Origin: Planctomycetota bacterium
GTDB lineage: Bacteria > Planctomycetota > JAJSAM01
DNA: 62,455 nt
Direction: 5' to 3'
NCBI GenBank assembly: GCA_024274785.1
Contig: JAJSAM010000040.1
Coordinates: forward strand, 1-62,455
The notes beneath the pieces were generated by a model. The model saw only the letters and a list, made by a program, of their open reading frames with translations, was not told where the DNA came from and did not search any database. Each line of letters starts with the position of its first letter. Position 1 is the first letter of the stretch. The position numbers were made by a program, and so were the translations under genes. Positions 53,707-62,312 of the stretch are shown piece after piece.

Positions 53707-54630
53707 ATGCGATTGCCCTTTACGCTTGTCTGCGTCCTGACCCTTCTCCTGACCGTGGCCGCGGTCGCAGAGGAGCCTCCGGCGATCAAGCTCCTCGAGA
53801 CCATCGAGCGGGGGGAGGGGCTCGCGTCGAAATTCCCCGGCGACCGGGGCATTGCCCGCCACGAGTCGGTGATCTTCGCGGATGGCTTCGAGCGGGACGA
53901 TCTCGCGAAGGTCTGGTCGGAGGTGAAGCGGATGCCCGGTCAGATCACGTACGCCACCGCGAAGGCCGAGGTGCATTCCGGCAAGCGCGCGCTCCGCATC
54001 GATCGCACTCCCGGAGAGAACAACGGCGGCCATCTCTATCGCTTGCTCGAGAAGGGGCGGGATCGCCTGTACCTGCGCTTCTACGTGTTGTTCCCGAAGG
54101 ACCACGGCTACGTCCATCACTTCGTGCACCTCTGCGGCTACCGTCCCGGCACGAAATGGCCGCAGGGCGGCGCGGGCAACCGGCCGAAGGGCGACGAGCG
54201 CTTCTCCACCGGCGTCGAACTCTACGGCGATTGGGGTCGCACGAAGCCCCCCGGCCGCTGGGGGCTCTACAGCTACTGGTGCGAGATGAAGGGCTCTCCC
54301 GGCAAGTACTGGGGGAACGAGCCGAAGGGCGGCAGGAAGCTCGCGGTGGCGCGCGGCCAGTGGATCTCCGTCGAGGTCATGATGAAGATGAACACCGTCG
54401 GCGAACGTGACGGTGAGCAGGCCCTCTGGATCGACGGCAAGTGCGTCGGGCGGTGGGGCGGCTATCGCTGGCGGACGAATGAGGATCTGAAGGTCAATGC
54501 GGTCTGGCTCCTCTACTACATCACCGACGCCGCCGTCCGCCGTCAGCGGGGCGAGCCGAAGCCGGAGTACGTCTTCTTCGACGACGTCGTGGTGGCGACG
54601 GAGTACATCGGCCCGCAGAAGGGGGAGTGA
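53707..54630 (+). CDS. Exported protein, possible polysaccharide-lyase/jelly-roll fold
   Basis: 307 residues from ATG 53707. Signal peptide ([19 protein letters not shown]). The mature part reads as a concanavalin-like beta sandwich: [57 protein letters not shown], then [12 protein letters not shown] and [20 protein letters not shown] and [16 protein letters not shown]. The pattern (a GFE-start, paired R-I-D strand, then WIDG and FDDVVV end) occurs in LamG and alginate-lyase-like (PL) proteins. Catalytic residues cannot be assigned, so binding is as likely as cleavage. Confidence 0.72.
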   Translation: MRLPFTLVCVLTLLLTVAAVAEEPPAIKLLETIERGEGLASKFPGDRGIARHESVIFADGFERDDLAKVWSEVKRMPGQITYATAKAEVHSGKRALRIDRTPGENNGGHLYRLLEKGRDRLYLRFYVLFPKDHGYVHHFVHLCGYRPGTKWPQGGAGNRPKGDERFSTGVELYGDWGRTKPPGRWGLYSYWCEMKGSPGKYWGNEPKGGRKLAVARGQWISVEVMMKMNTVGERDGEQALWIDGKCVGRWGGYRWRTNEDLKVNAVWLLYYITDAAVRRQRGEPKPEYVFFDDVVVATEYIGPQKGE

Positions 54631-54685
54631 TGAGGCCGCTCTTTGCGAGGTGGGCCCGGGACTCCGAGTTGATGGCGAGGCCGAG

Positions 54686-55153
54686 GTGATCTACCTCCTC
54701 TTCATCCTCATCCCCGCGGTGGAACTCGTGCTTCTGATCGAGGTGGGAAAACTGATCGGGCCGCTTCCCACCATCGGCCTGATTGTGGGGACGGGTTTCA
54801 TCGGCGCGACCCTGGCCCGGCACCAGGGCCTGACCGTGCTCTCCCGTCTGCGAAGCGAGATCGGTGTGGGCCACCTTCCCGGGGACGCGCTTCTCGACGG
54901 CGCGCTCATCCTCGTCGCCGGGGCGCTACTCGTGACCCCCGGTGTGCTCACCGACGCGGTGGGCTTTCTTCTCCTGATCCCACCGACGCGCAGGGTCCTC
55001 AAGCGCTCTCTGAAGAAGCGCCTTCAGCGTGCCGTCAGGGAGGGTCGGGCCAACGTTCACGTCCACGTCTCCGGCGACACCCCGAACGACCGGCCGGGCG
55101 CTGGAGTGGTGATCGATCAGGAGGATGTGCACTGGCCCGATTCTGAAGTGTGA
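54686..55153 (+). CDS. fxsA: FxsA-family membrane protein
   Basis: 155 residues from GTG 54686; the ATG at 54672 is in another frame. The FxsA pattern is clear: [39 protein letters not shown] and [24 protein letters not shown], with three or four membrane segments, then a basic/His cytoplasmic tail. FxsA is an inner-membrane protein known for suppressing F-plasmid exclusion of phage T7; its native role is unclear. It follows the upstream exported gene by 55 bases. Confidence 0.87.
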   Translation: MIYLLFILIPAVELVLLIEVGKLIGPLPTIGLIVGTGFIGATLARHQGLTVLSRLRSEIGVGHLPGDALLDGALILVAGALLVTPGVLTDAVGFLLLIPPTRRVLKRSLKKRLQRAVREGRANVHVHVSGDTPNDRPGAGVVIDQEDVHWPDSEV

Positions 55154-55412
55154 GCCGGCTCGGAATCCCGCCGAACGATGGAAGGGCGCTCCGGACTCGC
55201 TCTGCGTTCTCTGTCGCGCCACTCGCGTTCGGAATCTCTCCAGGCGCCGACGAAAGCAGGGGCCGGGCCCTCCTCCTCCCGTGGAGCCTCACCCCTCTCG
55301 CATGGAGGGCTCCGATCACGTGGATGGGCCACCCGGCAGGCTTGCGCTGGAAGAAAACGCGAGAATTCCCGCAACCCCACCGCCTATTTCATAGACTACC
55401 CTGATAGTGGAA

Positions 55413-55979
55413 ATGCCGGGAAAACAAGACCAGGAACAGGAATTGGTGGAGCGCGCTCGCCGGGGAGACCGTGCCGCCGTCGATCTGCTCCTCCGTCAGA
55501 CCACGCCCATGGCGATGCGGATGATCGGCACTCATCTGCGTCATCGCGATGATGCGGCCGATGTCCTGCAGGCGGTCCTGCTCTCCATCTGGCGGTCGAT
55601 TCGCAAGCTCGAGGATCATCGGGCGTATCGGGCCTGGGTGTACCGGATCATCCGGAACCGCGTGAACGATCATCTTCGGCATCGGTATGGGGACGAGGTG
55701 GAGGCTCGCAGGCAGCTCGATGCGGACCCGGACACCTTCCCCTCCTCAGAGCAGGGGGCGGAGTTCAGGTCGGAGATCTACCTGGCCATGCGCCAGAGGA
55801 TCGAGGAGGCAATCAGCCGGCAGGGTGAGGGGTACCAGGCGGTGCTCCGCCTGCATCTTCTCGAGGGGAAGACCTACCGGGAGATTTCCGAGGAAACGGG
55901 GAAGAAGCTGGGAACCGTCAAGTCCCTGGTCTCGAGGGGGAGGAAGCGGATTCTGGCGGATTGGGAGGTGACGGGATGA
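55413..55979 (+). CDS. ECF-type RNA polymerase sigma factor
   Basis: 188 residues from ATG 55413 (GTG 55407 also possible; no good ribosome site at either). Region 2 is LRHRDDAADVLQAVLLSIWR and region 4 is LEGKTYREISEETGKKLGTV followed by KSLVSRGRKRI (HTH). Between them is a short linker; no region 3 or 1. ECF factors direct transcription of envelope or stress genes and are held by an anti-sigma factor. The stop overlaps the next gene's ATG (ATGA, 55976-55979), so they are coupled. Promoter upstream not identified. Confidence 0.9.
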   Translation: MPGKQDQEQELVERARRGDRAAVDLLLRQTTPMAMRMIGTHLRHRDDAADVLQAVLLSIWRSIRKLEDHRAYRAWVYRIIRNRVNDHLRHRYGDEVEARRQLDADPDTFPSSEQGAEFRSEIYLAMRQRIEEAISRQGEGYQAVLRLHLLEGKTYREISEETGKKLGTVKSLVSRGRKRILADWEVTG

Positions 55980-56719
55980 ATTGCGGCGAATTCAGAAGCT
56001 GGTTCGCCATCCTGCTCTCGGGGGGGGATGCAACGAACTGGCCGGAACGGGAGTACCAGCTCCATTCACTGCGGTGTCCGGCCTGCCGGATGCTCCTGTC
56101 GACGCATGAGATCACCGAGGCGGTGACGGATGTGGCTTCCATGGCATCGTGCTCAGTGGAGGAGATGCTCGTCGGGGAGAAGGTGCTGCGTGGGATCCGG
56201 CGGAGGATGGTGGTCCGCCGGATTTTTCGCCGGGCTTCCCTGGCGGTGGTGATCGGGGCGGTGGTCCTGCTGGTCGTGCTGATCTGGAGAGGGGGGCCGG
56301 CGGAGGAAGCGCCGCCGCGTGAAGCTCCCGAGGTGGCGGTCCTGCCGGATACTCCCGAGGGTTTTGCGGCGGGACTCGCCACGGAGGGGTTCTCGTTTCA
56401 GGAAGCCTCGCAGGTGAGGTCGAGCCGATCCCTGACGTTCGTCTTCAACCGAAGCGACGCCGATGCCGACCAGTACGAGTTTGTAAAATCTGTCGCCATC
56501 TCCGGATTCGATCGTGCCTTTCCGGATGCCCCGCTCCTCACTGTCTGCATCATCGCGGAGGACGGGTCCAGTCTGCTTCGGGTTCTGTTCAGACGGGAGG
56601 CCCTGCGTGGCGCGACGGGTCTTGCCGCAGCCAGGTCGGGTGCTCAGTTCTGCCGGGCATTCTATGTTCTGAATGACACGGATGGGAAAGCACTCCCCCG
56701 AAAGGAGGACGTCGAGTGA
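55976..56719 (+). CDS. Membrane anti-sigma-like protein
   Basis: 247 residues from ATG 55976. The N-terminal 75 residues are cytoplasmic and include a Cys pair in SLRCPACRMLLS, followed by basic GIRRRMVVRRIFRRAS, then one membrane segment (LAVVIGAVVLLVVLIW, about 80-100). The periplasmic part (105-247) has a beta-rich region (SLTFVFNRSDADADQYE, DAPLLTVCIIAEDGSSLLRV). A CxxC motif in the cytoplasmic part recalls zinc anti-sigma (ZAS) domains, though the usual HxxxCxxC His is not placed convincingly. It overlaps both neighbours and probably sequesters the sigma factor. Confidence 0.75.
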   Translation: MNCGEFRSWFAILLSGGDATNWPEREYQLHSLRCPACRMLLSTHEITEAVTDVASMASCSVEEMLVGEKVLRGIRRRMVVRRIFRRASLAVVIGAVVLLVVLIWRGGPAEEAPPREAPEVAVLPDTPEGFAAGLATEGFSFQEASQVRSSRSLTFVFNRSDADADQYEFVKSVAISGFDRAFPDAPLLTVCIIAEDGSSLLRVLFRREALRGATGLAAARSGAQFCRAFYVLNDTDGKALPRKEDVE

Positions 56720-57045
56720 CCTGCAAGTACATCGATCTCTCTAGCACGCCGTACGATGCCACCACGGTCAAGGATGAGTACGATGAATCCGGTTGCCAGG
56801 GGGTGGGCGATCACTTCTCGTCGAATCCGATCGGTGGCGGCGATTGCATGGAGGTCAGCGGCTCGGCCTATCACATTGTGGGTGTGAAGGTCCTCTGTGA
56901 GGACTCGGAAGTCTACAGCAACGGCAGTCCGGGCAGCGGCTCGCCCGACCACACCCACAGCTACCCCAACTCGCCGGTTACCATCCAGTTCTGGCTCTCC
57001 TCGATGCCCTCCGAGGACCTGAACAGTTGCACGGGGTATCCTTAG
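56716..57045 (+). CDS. Small acidic Cys-containing protein, third gene of sigma operon
   Basis: 109 residues from GTG 56716, overlapping the anti-sigma stop by four bases. No signal peptide or membrane segment. Five Cys (near 3, 27, 44, 61, 104) in a Gly/Ser/Asp-rich chain (GDHFSSNPIGGGDCMEVSGS, SNGSPGSGSPDHTHSYPN) ending in SCTGYP. The sequence does not resemble any family I know. Coupled translation to a sigma/anti-sigma pair suggests a ligand, inhibitor or regulated product. IS66 starts about 50 bases after its stop, so the natural downstream gene may have been displaced. Confidence 0.6.
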   Translation: MTCKYIDLSSTPYDATTVKDEYDESGCQGVGDHFSSNPIGGGDCMEVSGSAYHIVGVKVLCEDSEVYSNGSPGSGSPDHTHSYPNSPVTIQFWLSSMPSEDLNSCTGYP

Positions 57046-57190
57046 GGCCCGCGCAAGAATAACTTCGGGATTCGAGGGCTGCTGCATGCCGCAAAGCGTA
57101 AGTGTCCGACGAACCACACCCTTCGACGGACGCGCGGTTGGCACGAAATTTCAAGTGCAGGCGGGCTTTGGAGGGGGCAGGTGCTGGTGA

Positions 57191-57229
57191 GAGAGCGGCG
57201 CCAACCGTCGTTCAGTTGGTGCCGCTCTC
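57191..57229 (-). terminator. Hairpin at the end of IS66 tnpC
   Basis: A 15-base stem (57191-57205 with 57215-57229, one mismatch) around a nine-base loop, overlapping the tnpC stop at 57212-57214. Reads as an intrinsic stop for the leftward tnpC transcript. Confidence 0.5.
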
Positions 57230-57457
57230 CTGCTCCTTGGCCAGCCGCCAGCCGCGCGGGGTGGGTTCGCCGATCCGGCTCATCGGGTGTTCGTGCAGGC
57301 GGCTGATCACGTCGCGCAAATACGAGAAGGGGTCGATCTGCTGCAGGCGGCAGCTCTCGATCAGCGAGTAGAGGATCGCTGCCCTCCTCCCACCCGCCGC
57401 ACTACCCGCGAAGAGCCAGTTGGTGCGGCCCACCGCAATCCGTCGCAAGCCCCGCTC
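57212..57457 (-). pseudogene. tnpC: IS66 tnpC, 3' fragment
   Basis: The last 81 codons of the transposase, on the minus strand: ERGLRRIAVGRTNWLFAGSA, GGRRAAILYSLIESCRLQ, then DPFSYLRDVISRLHEHP and the TPRGWRLAKEQ ending common in IS66 proteins. Rejoined with the 5' fragment at 60916 it gives ...DIDNNLA|ERGLRRIAVGR..., the expected IS66 sequence, for a total of about 525 residues. It has no start of its own. Separated from the 5' part by the RIT element. Confidence 0.9.
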
Positions 57458-57492
57458 GGCCAGATAATCCCGCCTCCCGGATTATGCCGCGT
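57458..57492 (+). repeat. RIT left terminal inverted repeat
   Basis: 35 bases, the exact reverse complement of 60863-60897. Inside are arms ATAATCC and GGATTAT separated by eight bases (CGCCTCCC), the geometry of a tyrosine-recombinase core site. The inner GGATTATGCCGCGT (57479-57492) recurs inverted at 57546-57559, 53 bases further in, before ritA. Confidence 0.85.
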
Positions 57493-57613
57493 AGGTGACC
57501 CGAGTCGACGTCCAGCGCTCCTGTGCGTCCAGACCGCGCTGTCGGACGCGGCATAATCCTGTTCGTCTCTCCGGCCTGGCGACGGTGCCAGCTAACCGAA
57601 ATGGAGAGACCAC

Positions 57614-58861
57614 ATGTCCGACAAGACCGCTCGTAGTTCGAGTCCGCCTGCCCCTTCTTCGATCGATCCTCACCTCGAGTCGTTCATCAGTGGCCTTCGT
57701 GTCGCCGGCTACGCTCGGGACACGATTCTGGATAAACAGCGGGTCGCCATGTCCTTCGTCGCATGGCTTGGTGACAAGCGGATGTCGCTGGCCGCCGCCG
57801 ACGAGACCAATGCCACGGCGTTTCTCGGGCGAACAGGCAAGCGGTCGCAGTCTCGCCGCGCGAATGAACGAGCCGCTGTCCGTGGCTATCTTCGGCACCT
57901 TCGTGGCATGCCTGGGCCGACGTCGCGCAGACCAAAGAACGGCCCGTCGCCAGCCGCCATGGCGCGGCGGTACGCGGATTACTTACGCAGCGAACGAGGC
58001 CTCACCGAGAGGTCCATCGAGATCTACATGCCCTATGTGGAAGCCTTCCTGAACTCACAGGGCGCTACAAACGGGAAATTTCGCCCTCGGTCACTGGACG
58101 CGCAGATCGTTCGGGACTACCTCCTCAACCGCACGCGGGACCGATCCTCCGCGTATGCGAAGCTTGTAGCCACGTCGCTGCGGTCGCTTCTGCGCTTCCT
58201 CTTCCTTCGCGAAGAAACGTCCTTGGACTTGTCCCTCGCAGTGCCCACAGTTCGCCGGTGGAGCCGAGCTCCGGTTCATGCCTTCCTTGCACCCGAGGCT
58301 ATCGAGCAGGTTCTTGAGGTCCCGGATCGCGCTACGCCATCCGGGCGGCGCGACTACGCGATCCTGATTCTGCTTGCCCGGCTGGGTTTGCGAGCCGGCG
58401 AAGTCGTCACCCTCGAACTCGACGATATCCGTTGGCGCTCCGGCGAGATCGTCGTTCGTGGAAAGGGACGGCATGTGGACCGCTTGCCGCTGGTGTCGGA
58501 CGTCGGGGAGGCACTGGCAGGCTACCTCCAGGACGGTCGGGGACCCACGAGTTCACGTCGAATCTTCCTGAGAAAGATCGCTCCTCATATCGGGCTGACG
58601 GGGCCTTCGGCAGTGGGTTGCGTGGTCCGCGAGGCACTTGCCCGTGCCGGGGTGACGCGTCCTCGCGGCTACGCTGCCCACATCTTTCGCCACAGCTTGG
58701 CAACCCGAATGATTAACCATGGTGCTTCGCTGCCAGAAATCGCAGAGGTCCTTCGGCATCGCAGTCCCGTCACGACTGAGATCTACGCAAAGGTGGATTT
58801 CGAGACGCTCCGTGGCGTCGCTCAGCCCTGGCCCGGTGTGGACGCAGGAGCCGATCGATGA
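57614..58861 (+). CDS. ritA: Tyrosine recombinase RitA
   Basis: 415 residues, the longest of the trio as usual for RitA. It has two N-terminal SAM-like arm/core-binding segments (about 15-100 and 110-200) and a catalytic domain with the Arg in LLARLGLRAGEVVTLELDDI, the H-x-x-R motif in HIFRHSLATRMI, a second His in VLRHRSPVTTEIY and the nucleophile Tyr in TEIYAKVD. Starts 52 bases after the inner inverted site at the left end. Stop overlaps ritB start by four bases (ATGA). Similar to XerD-like integrases of other RITs. Confidence 0.9.
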   Translation: MSDKTARSSSPPAPSSIDPHLESFISGLRVAGYARDTILDKQRVAMSFVAWLGDKRMSLAAADETNATAFLGRTGKRSQSRRANERAAVRGYLRHLRGMPGPTSRRPKNGPSPAAMARRYADYLRSERGLTERSIEIYMPYVEAFLNSQGATNGKFRPRSLDAQIVRDYLLNRTRDRSSAYAKLVATSLRSLLRFLFLREETSLDLSLAVPTVRRWSRAPVHAFLAPEAIEQVLEVPDRATPSGRRDYAILILLARLGLRAGEVVTLELDDIRWRSGEIVVRGKGRHVDRLPLVSDVGEALAGYLQDGRGPTSSRRIFLRKIAPHIGLTGPSAVGCVVREALARAGVTRPRGYAAHIFRHSLATRMINHGASLPEIAEVLRHRSPVTTEIYAKVDFETLRGVAQPWPGVDAGADR

Positions 58862-59808
58862 GCGCACTACGGATAGTCCTGGCCGATTACGTGGCGACGG
58901 TGCGCGCCCTCGGCACCGAGCTTCACTGGCCGGCGCGGAGCTTGCAGCGTTTCGTCGATTTCCTCGAGGAGGAAGGGGCGGCGTTCATCACCACCGAGCT
59001 CGCGCTGCGTTGGGCTACGGAGCCGCGTGACGTGCAGGCCGCCACGCATGCACGCCGCCTAAGCATCGTGCGGCGGTTCGCCGTCTGGGTCAGCGTCACC
59101 GACCCGAGGACAGAGATTCCGCCGCAGAGGCTCCTGCCTGCCCGTTTCCGGCGGAAGCCTCCGCACATCTATTCCGAAAGCGAACTTGCTCGGCTCATGG
59201 AGGCCGCGGCATCCCTGCCTTCGCGCACGGGGCTTCGTGCCCTGACCTACGAAACGCTCGTTGGGCTGCTCGCCGCTACTGGCTTGAGGCCCGGTGAAGC
59301 CTTGGCCCTCGACGAGCCGGACGTCGACCTTCAGCAGGGTCTCCTGGCGATTCGGGACACGAAGTTTGGGAAATCCAGGTCCGTCCCGGTCGAGGAGTCC
59401 GTCCAGGCGGCCCTCGCGCACTATGCGTGCCGCCGCGACGTCATTCAGCCTCACCGCGATACCCAAGCATTCCTCGTGTCAGCACGAGGTCGTCGAGTCA
59501 CCGGAAGCGCTGCACGACGCACCTTCGCGAAGCTCTTGCGGACCATTGGCCTCCGAGCGCCGAAGGAAGGGCGCCGCATTGGGCGTGGTCCACGGCTGCA
59601 GGATCTGCGGCACACATTTGCGACATGTCGGATGCTCGCATGGTATCGGTCCGGGCGTGATGCGGAACGACTGCTGCCCGCCCTCGCGACCTACCTGGGC
59701 CACGGTCGCGTGCAGGACACCTACTGGTATATCGAGGCAGTTCCCGAACTCCTACAACTCGCCGCCAAGCACCAGGCAGCCCGAACTTCGGGAGGTGGAC
59801 AGGGATGA
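58858..59808 (+). CDS. ritB: Tyrosine recombinase RitB
   Basis: 316 residues. Catalytic Arg in LLAATGLRPGEALALDE, Lys beta-hairpin DTKFGKSRSVPVEE, HxxR in LQDLRHTFATCRML, and YLGHGRVQDTYWYIEAVPEL with the nucleophile Tyr. N-terminal SAM-like domain (about 1-100). Overlaps ritA and ritC by four bases at each side, so the trio is made in fixed proportion. The enzyme presumably joins the others in a complex on the element ends. Confidence 0.9.
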   Translation: MSALRIVLADYVATVRALGTELHWPARSLQRFVDFLEEEGAAFITTELALRWATEPRDVQAATHARRLSIVRRFAVWVSVTDPRTEIPPQRLLPARFRRKPPHIYSESELARLMEAAASLPSRTGLRALTYETLVGLLAATGLRPGEALALDEPDVDLQQGLLAIRDTKFGKSRSVPVEESVQAALAHYACRRDVIQPHRDTQAFLVSARGRRVTGSAARRTFAKLLRTIGLRAPKEGRRIGRGPRLQDLRHTFATCRMLAWYRSGRDAERLLPALATYLGHGRVQDTYWYIEAVPELLQLAAKHQAARTSGGGQG

Positions 59809-60797
59809 TCGCCACTTTCCCAGCGCTCCTGCAGCGCTTCTTCACGGATCGCTTGCTCGGGCAACTCGGCGCAAGCCCGCATACGATCGCCAGCTACCGC
59901 GACACCTTTCGAATCCTGATCTGCTTCGCCTCAGAACGCATCGGACGCGCCCCTTCTGAGCTGCGGTTGGAGGATCTCAGTGCAGCCTTCCTGGGGCAGT
60001 TCCTCGAGCACCTCCAGCGGGACCGAGGCAACAGTACCCGGACACGAAATACGCGGCTCGCCGCGGTGCGCGCCTTCTTCCGCTATGTGTCCTTCACCGA
60101 GCCGAGTCACGCCCTCGACTGCCAGCGTGTGCTGGCCATCCCCACCAAACGCTACGATCGCGGGCCGGTTGCCTTTCTTGTCGAAGCCGAGGTGTGTGCG
60201 CTCGTCGGTGCTCCCGACCTAGACCGCTGGATCGGCCGGCGAGACCGTACCCTGCTTCTCGTCGCAGCCCAGACCGGTTTGCGTAACAGCGAGATCAGAT
60301 TTCTCCGACGCCGAGATGTCCAGCTCGATGCCGGCGCCCATGTCCGCTGCACCGGAAAGGGGAGGAAAACACGCTGCACGCCTCTGCGCTCGGACGTAGC
60401 CGAAGCAGTGGCGGCCTGGCTGTCCGAGCTGGGCGAGGAACCGGACAGCCCCGTCTTCCCCAGCTCGCGAGGTGGACCCCTGAGCGAAGACGCCCTTCAG
60501 CGGCTTGTCGCCCGCCACACGGCAGAAGCCCGAAAGTCCTGCCCTTCCCTGGAAGGGAAGAAAGTCACGCCCCACACGCTGCGGCATACTGCAGCCATGG
60601 CTCTCCTTCGGCGCGGCGTGGACCTGACTGTGATCGCGCTCTGGCTTGGCCACGAGTCCACCGAGACCACCCAGGCTTACTTGCATGCGGACATGGAGTT
60701 GAAGGAGAAGGCGCTCGGACATGCGACCACGACGGGGGCGCCTCCCGCTCGCTTCCTTGCGACGGATGGCCTGCTGACCTTCCTGGAAGGCCTGTGA
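59805..60797 (+). CDS. ritC: Tyrosine recombinase RitC
   Basis: 330 residues. Catalytic Arg in AAQTGLRNSEIRFLRRRD, Lys loop CTGKGRKTRCTPLR, HxxR in VTPHTLRHTAAMALLRRG and LGHESTETTQAYLHADMELK with the Tyr. The C-terminal tail (TGAPPARFLATDGLL) is short. Its stop overlaps the right sub-terminal site GATTATGCCG (60796-60805), so the gene ends inside the element end. XerC/IntI-like core; full length. Confidence 0.9.
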   Translation: MIATFPALLQRFFTDRLLGQLGASPHTIASYRDTFRILICFASERIGRAPSELRLEDLSAAFLGQFLEHLQRDRGNSTRTRNTRLAAVRAFFRYVSFTEPSHALDCQRVLAIPTKRYDRGPVAFLVEAEVCALVGAPDLDRWIGRRDRTLLLVAAQTGLRNSEIRFLRRRDVQLDAGAHVRCTGKGRKTRCTPLRSDVAEAVAAWLSELGEEPDSPVFPSSRGGPLSEDALQRLVARHTAEARKSCPSLEGKKVTPHTLRHTAAMALLRRGVDLTVIALWLGHESTETTQAYLHADMELKEKALGHATTTGAPPARFLATDGLLTFLEGL

Positions 60798-60862
60798 TTA
60801 TGCCGACTTCGCTGACACCCCAATCGAGGAAGCCCGCGGGTTGTGAGTCACCCATTCGCTTA

Positions 60863-60897
60863 ACGCGGCATAATCCGGGAGGCGGGATTATCTGGCC
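60863..60897 (-). repeat. RIT right terminal inverted repeat
   Basis: Exact inverted copy of the left repeat. A shorter copy of its inner arm in opposite orientation (GATTATGCCG, 60796-60805) lies 57 bases inside, mirroring the left end. Spacing between inner and outer sites is similar at both ends (53 and 57 bases), which suggests defined binding sites for the recombinases. Confidence 0.85.
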
Positions 60898-60923
60898 AAT
60901 GCCGCGCGCGGCATTGGCCAGAT
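60890..60923. repeat. 34-base perfect palindrome at the right RIT junction
   Basis: Bases 60890-60906 are the reverse complement of 60907-60923, beginning ATCTGGCCAATGCCG. The left half holds the outer end of the inverted repeat and an extra nine bases; the right half runs into IS66 sequence. The 18 bases 60898-60915 (AATGCCGCG and its inverse) are absent from the left junction, so they came with the element or arose on insertion. Confidence 0.8.
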
Positions 60924-62247
60924 TGTTGTCGATGTCGAGCCGCCCGTCCGTGGTGTAGCGCTCCAGCGCCTCCCACTGGTTCACCGCGTAGCCGACCGCC
61001 GCGCCGTAGGGGCTCTTCGGAAGGGCCCAGTCCTTCTCCTGCTGCAGGAAGTCCTTCAGTCCCTCGAGCAGGGGAACCGCCTCGATCTGGCGAACCCGCT
61101 GGCGTTCCTCCGCCGAAAGATCGGCTTCCTTCGCCGTCGCCTCGATCTGGTACAGCGCCCGGATCACAGCGAGGACCAGCGACGCCGACTCCGGCGCCGA
61201 GGAACGAGCGTCGTAGAACTTCCGTCGGCAGTGCGCCATGCACCCGACCTCGATCACCGCGCCGGACTCGAAGATCCGGTCGTAGCCGCCGTAGGCGTCG
61301 GCCTGCAGGAAGCCGGTGAATCCGGAGAGGTACGACTGCGGCCCCGCACCGGCGCGCGACAGCGTGAAGTCGTACACCGCCGCTCCCAGCTCCACCGAGG
61401 AGTAGATCCAGATCCGGCCTTCCCTGGTCTTCCCGGGACCACCCTTGCCCAGGTGGACCCGCACCGGCGTGTCGTCGGTGTTGACGTACCCGGTAGCCAG
61501 GATCTCGCGTTTCATCGCTTCGACGATCGGCCGGAGAAGGCTCGCCGCATCCCCGATCCAGTCGCAAAGCGTCGAGCGGTGGATCCGCAGGCCGTGGCGG
61601 CCGAAGATCTCCGCCTGACGGTTCAGCGGCAGGTGGTCTCCGTACTTCGAGACCACGACCTGCGCCAGCAGCCCCGGACCCGGACGCCCCTTGATGATCG
61701 GCATCGACGGGAGATCGGCCATCACCACGCCCTCTTCACAGGCGGCACAGGCGTACTTCGGCCGCACATGCTCGATCACCTTGAGCGAGGAGGGCACGTA
61801 GTCGAGCTGCTCGGTCACTTCCTCCCCGATTTGGACCTTCGCCTCTCCACAGCACCCGCAGACCAGCTCCTCCGGCTCCGGCTGGTGCACCTGGCGGTCA
61901 CGGGGAAGGTCGGCGGGGAGCGGCGCTCGGCCGTTTCTGCGCTTCTTCTTCTTCCGCCGGGTGGGCTGCTCCTCGTCGTCCGGGGTCTCGTCGGCCTGGG
62001 GGGGGAGCTTCGCCAAGAGCTCCTGGTGGAGATCCTCGTCGAGGAAGGCCAGGGGGAGCTGGCCCGGAGCGATCTTCTCCGACCGGGGGCCGAAGAAGCG
62101 GCGGAGGAGTGCTTCGAGGCGATGCCTGAGACCGGCGTTCTCCTCGTCCCGCGTGGCCAGCTCCTTCTTGGTCGCCTTGAGCTCCTCGAGGAGCTCTTCG
62201 AGTTGCTGCCGGAGGATCTTCGGGTCGTCAGCAAGCTCGGTGGGCAT
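60916..62247 (-). pseudogene. tnpC: IS66 tnpC, 5' fragment
   Basis: 444 codons from ATG 62247. It contains the IS66 zinc-finger-like region (PEELVCGCCGEAKVQIGEE and KYACAACEEGVV), the leucine-rich start (QQLEELLEELKATKKEL), a Lys/Arg stretch, and the DDE catalytic domain (YVNTDDTPVRVH; FLQADAYGGYDRIFESG; CMAHCRRKFYDA). It ends ...DGRLDIDNNLA at 60916, where the RIT element starts; the frame then reads into the element. Without its last 81 residues, including the region after the catalytic Glu, activity is unlikely. Confidence 0.92.
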
Positions 62248-62312
62248 AACGCCGCAGAGCATACCCACTACATGTGGGAGGGCAAAGCGAAGACGTCCCG
62301 AAATGTAGAGAA

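Larger units (their letters stand above)
57458..60919 (+). mobile_element. RIT (recombinase-in-trio) element inserted in IS66 tnpC
   Basis: About 3.46 kb with three overlapping tyrosine recombinase genes reading rightward, the hallmark of RIT elements. It is bounded by perfect 35-base inverted repeats (57458-57492 and 60863-60897). Rejoining the IS66 gene shows that GGCC occurs at both junctions (57458-57461 and 60916-60919), with 8 bases (GGCCAGAT) shared if the following bases are counted. Such elements insert by site-specific recombination rather than DDE transposition. No cargo genes are present. The element is intact by inspection: all three catalytic sets are complete. Confidence 0.85.
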
